Shown here piece after piece: positions 22,462-32,700 of a DNA stretch of 39,141 nucleotides. Below the pieces are notes generated by a model. The model was not told the DNA's origin. It saw only the letters and a program-made list of their open reading frames with translations, and made no database searches. Position 1 is the first letter of the stretch. The number at the start of each line of letters is the position of its first letter. The translations under genes were made by a program, and so were the position numbers. The DNA is from Fimenecus sp045532175 (GTDB lineage Bacteria; Bacillota; Clostridia; Oscillospirales; Acutalibacteraceae): the NCBI GenBank assembly GCA_045532175.1, contig JAZSFK010000050.1:1-39141 (forward strand), written 5' to 3'.

Positions 22462-23331
22462 TTATCTCCCAATTGCTCTTTTAAATTCGTAACACATACG
22501 AACCACGAGCAAATTATTATTACAATTTCTGTCAATGGACTCAATAAGTTCGTCACATACCGTCACCAATTGCAGAAGTGATTTACCTGTAAGCCCGGTG
22601 CACAAGGCCTTTACCTCGTCAGGAAAACGACCTTTCCTTGTGTAACCGCTTTTTTCAACAAGCGCATCTCGAAAAACCTCTGTCAGCAACACCAGAACTG
22701 ACCTTGCAAACTGATTGTTTTTCTGAAAAGTTGCAGTCTGTTCCATCAGTGCCGTTTCGTTTACACTTAAAAGTGCCGAAACAAAAACCCTTACTGTTTC
22801 TCTTTCTTTTTCTGTTATTTCACCCTCGTCACTTAATAGTGAAAACACCTGAACTCGTGAAAGCACTGTTTCAAGCATTGTACTTTTTGAGGTTGTAAGT
22901 AAAACAAAGAAAACATAGGAAGGTGGTTCTTCCAATATCTTCAAAATAGCATTCTGTGCCTGGTCATTCATATTCTGACCATTTTTTAATATGTAAACCT
23001 TTTTTGTGCTTTCATTAGGAATAATAAAAGCATCATCACGGACTTCACGAACTGCGTCAACTGTAAAGTTCTTGCTTTTACCCTTAATTCCGTCGGTTAT
23101 GAAAATATCAGGATGTCCCTTACCCTGTGCTTTTATACAATCAGAACACACTCCGCAAGGCTTATTTACACCTGAACAAACAAGACAATTTGCAATAAAT
23201 CGTGCAAATGCTTCTCCATCCTGCTCATTCTGACATTCCACCAAAACACCGTGGGGAAAATTGCCCTGCCCTATGGTGGCTATAACCTGATTATATAATT
23301 TATCAATCTTAATTTGTGTATCGTTAATCAT
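22462..23331 (-). CDS. holB: DNA polymerase III subunit delta'
   Basis: A 289-residue AAA+ clamp-loader subunit acting with the tau and delta subunits to load the beta clamp in replication. The zinc-binding Cys52, Cys59, Cys62 and Cys65 (CSGVNKPCGVCSDC) sit in the usual place, followed by HPDIF, KVYILKNGQNMNDQAQNAILKILEEPP (Walker B-like region with ILEEPP) and SRVQVF at the SRC-like sensor site. As in other delta' subunits there is no functional Walker A. It is somewhat shorter than E. coli HolB, as is common in Firmicutes. Its start overlaps the darA stop by four bases, and ricT follows without a gap. Confidence 0.93.
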   Translation of the reverse strand: MINDTQIKIDKLYNQVIATIGQGNFPHGVLVECQNEQDGEAFARFIANCLVCSGVNKPCGVCSDCIKAQGKGHPDIFITDGIKGKSKNFTVDAVREVRDDAFIIPNESTKKVYILKNGQNMNDQAQNAILKILEEPPSYVFFVLLTTSKSTMLETVLSRVQVFSLLSDEGEITEKERETVRVFVSALLSVNETALMEQTATFQKNNQFARSVLVLLTEVFRDALVEKSGYTRKGRFPDEVKALCTGLTGKSLLQLVTVCDELIESIDRNCNNNLLVVRMCYEFKRAIGR

Positions 23332-23654
23332 ATCTTATAAAATTGTTCAACATCCAGCACGAAAATTGTTGCTCCGCCAACCGTAACCTCCACGGGCATT
23401 GATGAGAATATTCCCTCACCGATATATGGTGTGCTGACAGAGGTAACCTTTTTACGCTGACTGCTGAATTCTCCAATAATATTTATAACATCATCCACCT
23501 TGGATTTTTCCACACCGATTAAAAGTGTTATATTTCCTGCTCGTAAAAATCCGCCGGTGGTATTAAGCTTTGTTGCGGAATAACCCTTCTCCGTAAGGCT
23601 TGACATAACCTTATTCGCGTCATCACTATTGATTATTGCAACTATCAATTTCAT
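23328..23654 (-). CDS. darA: Cyclic-di-AMP receptor DarA (PstA/YaaQ)
   Basis: A 108-residue PII-like trimeric protein that binds the second messenger c-di-AMP. Hallmarks: the start MKLIVAIINSDDAN, the glycine-rich loop TTGGFLRAGNITLLIGV (~32-48) and GGATIFVLDVEQF at the end; the central T/B-loop segment is of normal length. Targets of DarA are unknown in general. The gene overlaps holB by four bases and follows the AEC transporter gene by seven, placing c-di-AMP sensing in the same transcript as transport and citrate synthase genes. The equivalent Bacillus locus also has tmk and yaaR, which are missing here. Confidence 0.93.
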   Translation of the reverse strand: MKLIVAIINSDDANKVMSSLTEKGYSATKLNTTGGFLRAGNITLLIGVEKSKVDDVINIIGEFSSQRKKVTSVSTPYIGEGIFSSMPVEVTVGGATIFVLDVEQFYKI

Positions 23655-23661
23655 AAAATCA

Positions 23662-24603
23662 CTATCCTAACATTTGTGCAATTGCTATCATAACGGGCAT
23701 TGTGAGAATTGACAAAACACTTATAAACGCAGTTACCTTTGATGCCAAAGCTGTGTCCCTGTCATATTTAGCCGCAAACATTACTGTGTTACTTGCAGTT
23801 GGTGCTGAAGCACTTAAAGCGCAGGCAGCAAGGAGTGTACCGCCATATCCAAAAAGTTTTAAGCACCCAATTGTAATAAGCGGAACTAAAATCACCTTAA
23901 CTAATGCAGACCCAAAAATGCGCTTGTCAGAAAACAATGTTTTCCAGTCGGCAGATGCCAGGTATGTGCCGAACATAACCATCGCAAGAGGTGTGTTAAG
24001 GTCTGCAAGATATGAAACAGGTGCATAAATCACCTGTGGCAAATCTACCTGCAAAAGGAACAGCGGTAAGCCTATTGCAACACCGATTACACCCGGGTTA
24101 ACTATAAGTTTTTTTATATTGATTTTGCCTTTTTCGTCCTTTTTCTGCATTATCCCAACACCATGGGTAAATGACAGAATATTAAACGGTACAAGAATTA
24201 CCGAGCAATAAAACACACCTTCATCGCCCAAAATCGCCTGTGCCAATGGCAAAGCCATATACCCTACGTTTCCGTAGCAACAGGCATATTTAAAAATACA
24301 GGCTGTATTCTTATCGCCTTTATTAAAGAGAATTCGCGAGAAAATAATTCCCACAACATGAAACAAAATACCGCCAAGAAGTGCCAACAATAATCCCGTC
24401 AACGCACTTCTGTTATATTCCATTCCACAGAAAGAACGGATAATAATAGCCGGGGCTACAATATAGAAAAGCAAATCCGTTGTAAGACGTGAGGCTTTGT
24501 CAGTATAAATACCAACCTTATGGCAAATAAAGCCTACCATAGCCACAACAAAAAGAATAACCACCTGAATAAAAGAGGTATATACGTTATTTAAAAATAC
24601 CAT
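23662..24603 (-). CDS. AEC-family transporter (auxin efflux carrier/malate permease type)
   Basis: A 313-residue integral membrane protein with about ten TM helices in two five-helix halves. Typical features are the N-terminal VVILFVVAMVGFICHKVG, TTDLLFYIVAPAIIIRSF, the central GYMALPLAQAILG, the GVIGVAIGLPLFL helix and the second-half LAACALSASAPTASNTVMFAAKYDRD. Bacterial members move dicarboxylates or related organic acids. The position three genes after citrate synthase fits a carboxylate exporter or importer, but the substrate is inferred. The ribosome-binding site is AAAGGA, a little far from the ATG. Confidence 0.88.
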   Translation of the reverse strand: MVFLNNVYTSFIQVVILFVVAMVGFICHKVGIYTDKASRLTTDLLFYIVAPAIIIRSFCGMEYNRSALTGLLLALLGGILFHVVGIIFSRILFNKGDKNTACIFKYACCYGNVGYMALPLAQAILGDEGVFYCSVILVPFNILSFTHGVGIMQKKDEKGKINIKKLIVNPGVIGVAIGLPLFLLQVDLPQVIYAPVSYLADLNTPLAMVMFGTYLASADWKTLFSDKRIFGSALVKVILVPLITIGCLKLFGYGGTLLAACALSASAPTASNTVMFAAKYDRDTALASKVTAFISVLSILTMPVMIAIAQMLG

Positions 24604-24622
24604 TGTTTAGTTCATTTTCCTT

Positions 24623-25528
24623 TTATTTGTTTGTATCTGACTCATAAAGCTCCGCATGGTCATTTTCCCTTGCGTGCTTCATAGCATTGATAATATAGGC
24701 TATTACAAAAACAGCACAGAATAAATCACACAACTCAAGTGGATATTCAATCGGCAAAACTGAACTCTGACCTATAATTGTCAGAACAAGTCTTGGAACA
24801 TTTGCAACTCCACAGAAGAATACACAAGCATATCCGGAGGCAAATAAGCTACGCATTGAACCTTCGTTTACAAGTCCTGAAGAAATTCGTGCAAATGCGA
24901 GTAAGAATAAGAGCATAAATATCAATGCAAAAAGTTCAAGCATTAAGTCTGCAATATTAATATATGCAATTTTTTTAAGAAATCTTATTATTATTCTTCC
25001 CATTGCCCAACCGATAGGGGTTAAAGCCAAGAATTTATACTGAGAATACTTTGTTTTACCATCAATATATGAAATGCCGAAAATGATAATATAAATTGCA
25101 GAAAATGCACCAAATACTATTTCCAACAATGTTGGAACAATACTTCCCTGCCCTGTAAGTGCCTCGGTCAACTGATTGTCCTCATTGAAAAACAACGATA
25201 TGGAGCAGTTTAAAACATCGAGTAAAATCCCAAGTCCAAAAAGAATTGATGTTGATGCCAGGAAAAGATTCTTTCTACTTGGTGTTTTTTTTGATGAAGG
25301 TACATTCTTTGCCAAAAACATTACTACATAAGGCACTAAAACTGCCAAACCAGATAAAATGTACATAACATAAGTGGACCAATGCTCATATTTATAAAAT
25401 CCTGTATCACTTTCCGTAATAAACAAAAGTTGACATATTCTTAAAGGTATTGCTACTGCCAAGAGTCCTACAAGTACATAAAGAGGAAGCATAGGATTTA
25501 CCTTTTTAAAATTGCCTTTTATCTTCAT
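24623..25528 (-). CDS. Hypothetical multi-pass membrane protein
   Basis: A 301-residue protein with about eight hydrophobic segments spread over its length and short polar loops. I do not recognise a family. The ATG at 25528 was chosen because AAGGAAA precedes it; an in-frame TTG upstream would overlap the gltA stop. It sits seven bases after citrate synthase and 19 before the AEC transporter, so all three are cotranscribed. No charged residues of an obvious transport motif stand out apart from Arg in LRICQLL and PRLVL. It may be a sensor or accessory protein; function unknown. Confidence 0.7.
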   Translation of the reverse strand: MKIKGNFKKVNPMLPLYVLVGLLAVAIPLRICQLLFITESDTGFYKYEHWSTYVMYILSGLAVLVPYVVMFLAKNVPSSKKTPSRKNLFLASTSILFGLGILLDVLNCSISLFFNEDNQLTEALTGQGSIVPTLLEIVFGAFSAIYIIIFGISYIDGKTKYSQYKFLALTPIGWAMGRIIIRFLKKIAYINIADLMLELFALIFMLLFLLAFARISSGLVNEGSMRSLFASGYACVFFCGVANVPRLVLTIIGQSSVLPIEYPLELCDLFCAVFVIAYIINAMKHARENDHAELYESDTNK

Positions 25529-25535
25529 ATTTTCC

Positions 25536-26951
25536 TTACCTTTCTTCAATCGGTATATACTCCTTCTGCACTGCTTCTGTACGAATTATTCTCTCTGACA
25601 TAGGTACATAAGCACGTGGAATTGTAACATTTTTATATGCAGGACGGATTATCCTTCCGCCTGTTGTAATTTCCTCAAGCCTGTGTGCAGCCCAACCTGC
25701 TGAACGTGCCGCCATAAACAATGGTGTGAACAAATCCTGTGGAATACCCAACATATCGTAAACAAGACCTGAGTAAAGGTCAACATTAGCACAGATTTTC
25801 TTTTTGCTTCCTCTGTTCATTGCAAAAAGTTCAGGAGTAAGTGTTTCAATAAGATTAAGAAGCTTAAATTCGTCCTCACAGCCTGTTTTCTTTGAAAATT
25901 CATCTGCATAGCGACGAAGAATAACCGCACGCGGGTCAGAAAGAGTATAAACAGCGTGACCCATACCATAAATGAGTCCCGAACCGTCCCCGGCTTGCTT
26001 ATTCATTATCTTTGTAAGGTAATCTGCAACCTGTCCCTCATCAGTAATATCAGAAACATTATTCTTAATATCCTCAACCATTTTGTGAACCTTAATATTT
26101 GCACCACCGTGGCGAGGTCCTTTAAGCGAACCTATACCTGCGGCAATTGCTGAATATGTATCAGTTCCGCTTGAGGTAATACAGCGTGTTGTAAAGGTAG
26201 AGTTATTACCGCCACCGTGTTCAGCGTGAATAATCATACAAATATCGAGAAGTTTTGCCTCTTCATCTGTAAATTGCTTGTCAGGACGAATTGAACGAAG
26301 AATACTCTCCGCTGTACTCAATTCCTTCTTGTTCTGATGGAAGAACATACTCTTTTTATCATAGGCACGACGCTTAACCTGATAAGCAGCAGTCATAATT
26401 GTAGGAAGCTGTGCAATAAGCTGAATTGATTGTCTTAATACGTTTTCTGGTGAAAAATCATCCGGATTAGGGTCATAGGAATAAAGAGCAAGAACGCTAC
26501 GAGCACATTTATTCATAACATCCGGAGACGGTGCCTTCATTATCATATCCTCAATGAAGTCGTCTGGAAGTTCACGACACTCAGCTAAAATATTGCGGAA
26601 CCATGCTAATTGTTCCCTTGTAGGAAGAACACCAAAAAGAAGAAGCCATACAACCTCCTCATAGCCGAAACGGTTTTCCTTTTCACAGTTTGCAACAATA
26701 TCATTCAAATTTATTCCACGATAAACAAGGCGACCTTCCTTCGGTACCTTTTCACCGTCATCAATGTAATAGCCCTCAACAGAGCAAACACGTGTAAGTC
26801 CTGCAAGAACACCTGTTGCATCGGCATTACGAAGACCTCTTTTTACATCAAAGCGAGTATAAAATTCAGGATTGATATGAGAATTTTTTGACAGCTCTTC
26901 GCATAATGTTGAAAGAGCCTCTTTGGAGATACTTGAAATATATTCTGACAA
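25536..26951 (-). CDS. gltA: Citrate synthase (TTG start)
   Basis: A 471-residue enzyme condensing oxaloacetate and acetyl-CoA. The active-site set is visible: His281 in GPRHGGAN, His332 in GMGHAVYTLSDPRA and Asp391 in NVDLYSG; IIHAEHGGGNNSTF (~241-253) is the other conserved block. An ~40-residue N-terminal extension and a long middle insert make it larger than the ~370-residue Bacillus CitZ; it resembles the citrate/2-methylcitrate synthases of gut Clostridia, so activity on propionyl-CoA is possible. The start is TTG: AAGGAGG lies at the ideal distance and no ATG occurs in frame for over 130 codons. It is first in the operon gltA-membrane protein-AEC-darA-holB-ricT. Confidence 0.95.
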   Translation of the reverse strand: MSEYISSISKEALSTLCEELSKNSHINPEFYTRFDVKRGLRNADATGVLAGLTRVCSVEGYYIDDGEKVPKEGRLVYRGINLNDIVANCEKENRFGYEEVVWLLLFGVLPTREQLAWFRNILAECRELPDDFIEDMIMKAPSPDVMNKCARSVLALYSYDPNPDDFSPENVLRQSIQLIAQLPTIMTAAYQVKRRAYDKKSMFFHQNKKELSTAESILRSIRPDKQFTDEEAKLLDICMIIHAEHGGGNNSTFTTRCITSSGTDTYSAIAAGIGSLKGPRHGGANIKVHKMVEDIKNNVSDITDEGQVADYLTKIMNKQAGDGSGLIYGMGHAVYTLSDPRAVILRRYADEFSKKTGCEDEFKLLNLIETLTPELFAMNRGSKKKICANVDLYSGLVYDMLGIPQDLFTPLFMAARSAGWAAHRLEEITTGGRIIRPAYKNVTIPRAYVPMSERIIRTEAVQKEYIPIEER

Positions 26952-27014
26952 AACTATTACCTCCTTCTATAAAAATTACGATAGTTTTCCAATATATACA
27001 ATTATACACTGTAT

Positions 27015-27043
27015 ATTTTAATACAAATGAGCAGTAAAGTCAA
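27015..27043 (-). promoter_or_regulatory. Promoter of the gltA-darA-holB-ricT operon
   Basis: Minus strand: -35 TTGACT (27038-27043), 17-base spacer, -10 TAAAAT (27015-27020). A long leader of about 55 bases follows before the TTG start. Confidence 0.7.
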
Positions 27044-27063
27044 CAAAAAGGGAGATACAAAAA

Positions 27064-28035
27064 ATGAAAAGTTATACACTTATATGCTTTTTACTATCGC
27101 TTACAATGATTCTGTGTCCTTTGATATCAACGGACAAGATAAAGGATGTTTTCACAACCGAAAATGATACTGAAACCATCAATGTAATTGAAGACAAAAC
27201 AAACACCACTGTAAAGGTTATGTCAGCAAGTAGCAAGAATATTATAGAAATTAATCTTCGTGATTATCTTCTTGGTGTTGTGGCTGCAGAAATGAACCCC
27301 ACCTACCACGAGGAAGCAATCAAAGCACAGATAATTGCATCACACACCCTGCTTTTGTACCTGAAAAATCACAGAAGTGATGAACTAGGCAGTGCAGATA
27401 TCAGTGACAGTCCCGCAAGTCACCAGGGATATTTGACAACTGAACAGCAAAAAGAAAAATGGGGTGAAAACTATGATATGTATGCAGAAAAGTTAGGAAA
27501 ATGCATTGACGAGGTATTAAATCTCACCCTGCAATACAACGGCGAATACATAAATTCCGTATTTCACGCTATAAGTAACGGCAAAACTGAGGATGCCAAG
27601 GATGTATGGGGCGGAGAAATTCCTTATCTTAAGTCTGTTACAAGTATTGGTGACACTCTTTCACCTGCTTATATTTCCACAGTTGAATTTGATTCAAAAA
27701 CGCTTAAAGAAAAACTAAAAGAATACAATATCGATTTTTCAGATACTCCTAAGGAATGGGTAGAAAAAATCTCCAACACCGAATCAGGAATGGTAGATAT
27801 TATAAAAATCTGTGGCAAGGACATTAAAGGTACAGAAATACGAACAGCCTTGGGATTAAAAAGCAGTACATTCTCTGTCGAATTTAAAGATGACAAATTC
27901 ATTTTCACAGTAAAGGGATACGGTCATGGTGTAGGAATGAGTCAATACGGTGCAAACCACATGGCAAACCAAGGTTTTGATTATAAAGGAATTTTAAAGC
28001 ATTACTACACGGGAATTGAAATAGTAGAAATATAA
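27064..28035 (+). CDS. spoIID: SpoIID/LytB-domain protein (stage II sporulation protein D-like)
   Basis: A 323-residue protein with an N-terminal signal/anchor (~3-22). SpoIID is a lytic transglycosylase that cuts peptidoglycan strands lacking stem peptides and drives engulfment of the forespore together with SpoIIP and SpoIIM. Motifs: LRDYLLGVVAAEMNPTYHEEAIKAQ with the catalytic Glu76, the middle HAISNGKTEDAKDVWGGEIPYL, and the end signature GYGHGVGMSQYGA. Length and order match SpoIID. It stands alone, divergent from gltA; other engulfment genes are not nearby. GGGAG precedes the ATG. Its upstream region shows no clear sigma-A promoter, in keeping with sporulation-sigma control, which I cannot prove. 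Confidence 0.9.
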   Translation: MKSYTLICFLLSLTMILCPLISTDKIKDVFTTENDTETINVIEDKTNTTVKVMSASSKNIIEINLRDYLLGVVAAEMNPTYHEEAIKAQIIASHTLLLYLKNHRSDELGSADISDSPASHQGYLTTEQQKEKWGENYDMYAEKLGKCIDEVLNLTLQYNGEYINSVFHAISNGKTEDAKDVWGGEIPYLKSVTSIGDTLSPAYISTVEFDSKTLKEKLKEYNIDFSDTPKEWVEKISNTESGMVDIIKICGKDIKGTEIRTALGLKSSTFSVEFKDDKFIFTVKGYGHGVGMSQYGANHMANQGFDYKGILKHYYTGIEIVEI

Positions 28036-28069
28036 AAAATGCCTTGGTGATACTTCCCACCAAGGCATT
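28033..28069 (-). terminator. Terminator of the nadB-to-LRR operon
   Basis: Minus strand: stem AATGCCTTGGTG / CACCAAGGCATT with an eight-base loop, followed by TTTTTT. On the plus strand only a poor T-run follows, so it may also weakly end spoIID. Confidence 0.85.
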
Positions 28070-28082
28070 AACTATTTACTTA

Positions 28083-29738
28083 TCAGATTATCCAACCAAA
28101 TAATATACTGAAAAGGTTTTCGAAGAATACAGCAATTCTTTCAAAGAACGACAAACGGGCAACTACTTCAAAATCGTAGCCTGACTCTTTAACAATCTTG
28201 TGGCCCTCTGTGGACTCTGTAACCTGGAAAGTCACGTTGTCGCAACCGTTAAGTGCATTTTCTTCAAAATCTTTAACTGTCTTTGAAATGTAAACTGTTT
28301 TAAGTTCGGAGCATCCGAGGAAAGCATTTGTGCCGAGATAGTAAACACCCTCTTCAAGTTTTACTGTTTCAAGGGCTTTACAATCCTTAAATGCCGACTC
28401 ATAAATACAGCAATCATTACCCGCAATCACAATATTTTTAAGTCCTGTGTTTGAAAATGCAAGTTCTGAAATACAATCAAGACTTGGCGAGAATGTAACT
28501 GTCTCAAGTGAAGTGCAATTTTCAAATGAGCCTACACCGATATACTCGGCATTCTCAAGACTGATGGTTTCAAGCTCATTGCAATTCTTAAAAGCATAAT
28601 CGCATATCATATAGTTTCCCTTTGCACTGAAGGATTTGATACTACTATTGCAAAAAGCACCTACGTCAACAAATTCCAATTCATTTGCAACAACATTTTC
28701 AATTCCATCACAACCGTAGAAAGCGTATTCTCCGATTGCACCAACATTGGATTTGATTGTAATATTCCCCTGTGCCTTTGACGGAATATAATACTCGAGA
28801 ATTAAGCCGTCCCTTTCCTTGCCGTCAAACAGGAATGTTGTTTTAAAATAAACTGCATTCCCGTCTGTAAGAAGGGCGGTGTTGGATGACTCAACCGTAA
28901 TGGTTTCAAGTGTTTTGCAACCTCTGAAGGCTCCTGAAATCTCATAAACCCTTTGGCCCAAATGAATTGATTTGATTTTTGTATTTGCAAAACAATCCAA
29001 GCCTATTTCCTGAACACCTTTTCCAAGTGTTATTTTCCGGAGATTTGTACAATCCTTAAAAGCACCTTCGCCGATTGTTTCAACGCTATCAGGAATATTT
29101 ATTTCTGTTAAGTTGCGACAAGAAGCAAATGCAAAGGAAGGAATTTCTGTAACCTTGTCATTAAATACAACACTCTTTGCACCTGACATAAAGAAACATT
29201 TTGGTGCAATAATTTCAATGTTTTCGGGAATTACATATTCCTCTGCATTACCGATATATGAGAAAAGAACATTATCGCCAAGGATTGTTTCGTCCTTTGA
29301 ATAAAGCTCCGCCTCAAAAGGAGTTCCAAGGAATACATCGTCACCAAAATATTCAAAATGACAAGCTACCGGAATTACAACTTCTTCAAGATAAGGGCTT
29401 GAAGCAAACGCTGCGTCACCAATATAGCTGATTGTTGATGGAAGTGTTACTGATGTGTAATCACACTCTTCAAATGCTGTACCAAGGATACCAGAAACCT
29501 CATAGTTGTTTCCTTCGTAAGCAATTGTTTCAGGAATTACTATACCCGGCTTTGGTGATGTGTCGCTTTCATCGAAATCAAAGCCTATAACAAGCGCAAC
29601 GTCATCATAAAAGAAGTAATATACATCATCTATGGGTTCGTCAGGAAGCATCTCGTCCATTGTTATTGCCGAGGTTGGCAACGCAAAGACGGATAACATC
29701 ATAAGAATTACTAAGCAAACAGATAAAAACTTTTTCAT
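28083..29738 (-). CDS. Secreted leucine-rich-repeat (BspA-type) protein
   Basis: A 551-residue exported protein. Signal peptide MKKFLSVCLVILMMLSVFALPTSA, then a run of about a dozen BspA-type LRR_5 repeats (~75-520) with the pattern IG..AF..C..L..V.L, for example IGEGAFKDCTNLRKITL and IGVGSFENCTSLETVTF. A short hydrophobic end (FFENLFSILFGWII) follows a basic residue and could be a C-terminal anchor. Such proteins bind host or bacterial surfaces in Treponema, Bacteroides and many gut Clostridia. It is last in the nadB operon, 22 bases after the GH38 gene, with a good AAAGGGGA ribosome-binding site. Confidence 0.88.
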   Translation of the reverse strand: MKKFLSVCLVILMMLSVFALPTSAITMDEMLPDEPIDDVYYFFYDDVALVIGFDFDESDTSPKPGIVIPETIAYEGNNYEVSGILGTAFEECDYTSVTLPSTISYIGDAAFASSPYLEEVVIPVACHFEYFGDDVFLGTPFEAELYSKDETILGDNVLFSYIGNAEEYVIPENIEIIAPKCFFMSGAKSVVFNDKVTEIPSFAFASCRNLTEINIPDSVETIGEGAFKDCTNLRKITLGKGVQEIGLDCFANTKIKSIHLGQRVYEISGAFRGCKTLETITVESSNTALLTDGNAVYFKTTFLFDGKERDGLILEYYIPSKAQGNITIKSNVGAIGEYAFYGCDGIENVVANELEFVDVGAFCNSSIKSFSAKGNYMICDYAFKNCNELETISLENAEYIGVGSFENCTSLETVTFSPSLDCISELAFSNTGLKNIVIAGNDCCIYESAFKDCKALETVKLEEGVYYLGTNAFLGCSELKTVYISKTVKDFEENALNGCDNVTFQVTESTEGHKIVKESGYDFEVVARLSFFERIAVFFENLFSILFGWII

Positions 29739-29760
29739 ATTTCCAATCCCCTTTTCTGTT

Positions 29761-32700
29761 TTATTTAATAACCTTTATTGTATTAATTTCAAATGGTTTG
29801 AAATCAACAGTTACCTTATTATCAACAACATCCAATTCTTGAATATCGTTTTCAAGCATATCACAAAGGTATGCTTTTTTCACATCGAAGCCGAATTTAA
29901 CATTTGCAGTTGTACGCTTATTGTAATATTCACAACCACGAAGAATAATTGTTTCTTCTGTTTCTGCTTTCTTTGCAGTTTCAAAGATTACATTGTCGCA
30001 ATCAACTGTAAAGAATGAATATTCGTTTGCAAGATTACCCTTGTTTTCCCCTACTTTCTTGCAAATCATTGGAATATTAAGGTCATAAGCCTTTTGAATT
30101 GTTCCTGCTTCTCTGTAATCCCCTGCGTGTGGGAACAATGAATATGTAAATCTGTGTTCGCACTTGTCAGCATCAGGGTCAGGGAATGTGCCACATTTAA
30201 GTAATGTAAGGCTCATTACACCATCGTGTATTGCGTGACCGTACTTGCAGTCATTCATAAGGCTTACACCATAGCCATATTCTGACAAATCACAATACTT
30301 ATGAGCACAAACCTCAAATCTTGCAGCATCCCAACTTGTATTTTTGTGAGTTGGTCTTTCAACTGAACCGAACTGAATATCATAAGTTGCCTTATTTGTA
30401 TTCACATCAACAGGGAAAGCGGTTTTGAGAATAAGGTGAGACTCTTTCCAATCAATATAGTTTTCAAAATCAATCTTATCAATATTGTTGTAAAGATAGA
30501 TATTCTGAACGATTGTGCTGTTTTTGAATTTCTTTGTAATTTTAAGACCTGCACGTTCACCTTCGTTAAGGATTTCAACAGACTGAACGTCATCTGCTTC
30601 CCAATGTTTTTCAGTATAATAACTGCTCATTTCCCAGTTATCGTATTCTCTTGGGTAGTCTTCATAAGCAGTAAGCACATTACCACGTTGACCATTTTTG
30701 AGAACTTCGCGGTTATTTCTCTTGTCGAAGATACTTGTAAATGTACCCTTTTCATCAAGAGTAAGATGGAAGAAATCGTTCTCTATTGAGTTTTCTGTAA
30801 CTGAAACTTTACTTTCCGCAACTGTTGGATTGATTACTTTATAACCCTTTGCAGGAACATTTTCAGCATAAACCCATTTGCCGTCAATCTCAACTGCACC
30901 ACTATTTACGAATGAATGTGGGTTAAATACTACATAGCCATCTGTTGCCTCCACATTATTTGCAATATCAGTTGTTGTATCGTCAATAATCTCGTTACCT
31001 ACTGCACCGATTTCTTCATACTGCTGGTGCGAAACTTCGTAAACCTCTTTGATTGATGAACCCGGAATAATATCGTGGAATTGGTTGAGAAGAATTGTTT
31101 CCCAAGCATTCATCAAATCTTCCTTGCGATATTTATATCCGTTAAGATGTTCGTCAATAAGTGAAAGAGTTTCTGCTCTTTGGAACATAAATTCAGATTT
31201 ACGATTATATCTCTTGTTCTTTGCCTGAGATGTATATGTACCACGGTGGAATTCAAGATAAAGTTCACCATTCCAATGAGGGATTTTAGGGTTATTCTCT
31301 GTCTTTGACTTAATGTCGTCAAAGAATTCGCCTGAATATGCCATAATTGGTGTGCTTGTGCCGGGAATACCGTGCTTTAATCTGTCAAAATACTCTAAAT
31401 CCTTGGCATAAGGTCCGCCACCACCATCACCAAAACCGAATGTAATAAGCACATTGTCATACAAATCCTTTTGCTGATAACGGTCATAAGCACCACGAAG
31501 CTGATTTGCATTGAGTTTTGCATTATATGTAACATTTGTTGCAGGTTCAACACCTCTGTATTTATCCTGTGCAGTCATAAAGTGAGTGAAAACAGGAGTG
31601 TTGTCAATACCGTGCCAGATGAATGTATCATAAGGCATTTTGTTCATTTCGTTCCAACCGATTTTTGATGTTACGAACTTGTCAATACCACTCTTTTGTA
31701 AAATCTGTGGTAAAGCCGCAGAATAACCAAAAACGTCAGGCAACCAAAGAATCTTACTGTCCACACCAAATTCGTCTTTCATAAAGCGTTTGCCGTAAAT
31801 GAACTGACGAACCAAACTTTCACCTGAACAGAGGTTACAGTCAGCCTCAACCCACATACCGCCTTCAACTTCCCAACGACCAAGACGTACCATTTCTTTA
31901 ACTTCTTCGTAAAGTTCAGGTGCATCCATTTTAAGATACTTGTAAAGCTGTGGTTGGCTTGACATAAACTTGTATTCAGGATATTTCTTCATAAGTGCCA
32001 ACACAGTTGAGAAAGAACGAAGAATTTTTTCACGAGTCTGTGCAAGAGTCCATTCCCAAGCAACGTCAATATGAGTATGACCTATGCAGAATGCAAAAAC
32101 GTCACCCTTGCGACAATATTTTCCGTAGAACTCTGTTTTAAGATAGTCGATAGCCTTGTCAAGTGATGCGTAATATTCTTCAGAATATGGTGAACGCATA
32201 TCAATAAAATTAAGAGCAGTGTTAAGGTGCTTTTTAATTTCAAAGTAGTTTTTTGAATTCTCGTCTTCAAAGGCTAAAATCTCAAAAGGTACTTTTATAT
32301 CGTAATAAAGCTGTTTTGTTTTAGCATCTATTAACTGAAGATTTGTCACAAAGTCAACATATTCGTCGTGAATACTGCCCGAATAAGCATAGAGATAAAC
32401 CTTATGATTTCCTTTTGTCAGGAATACCTCACGGTGATTTTTATCAATACCCTGTTGAAGCTTACCGTCAACATAAGCAATAAACTGAGGGTTGATGTCG
32501 CACCAACCAAGACGAGCGTCACTCGCTACTGCAAGTTGGATTTCACCATCCCAATGCTGAGGCACTTTGATTTCATTATAAAACCAAGCGTGTTTGTCTT
32601 TTTTGCCACCCCAACGGTTAAGGTAGGGAGTGAAAAGTGTAAAACTATCATCAATTTCTGGGAGAATGTTATCAAGTTTATAATCACACTCTTTATAGAG

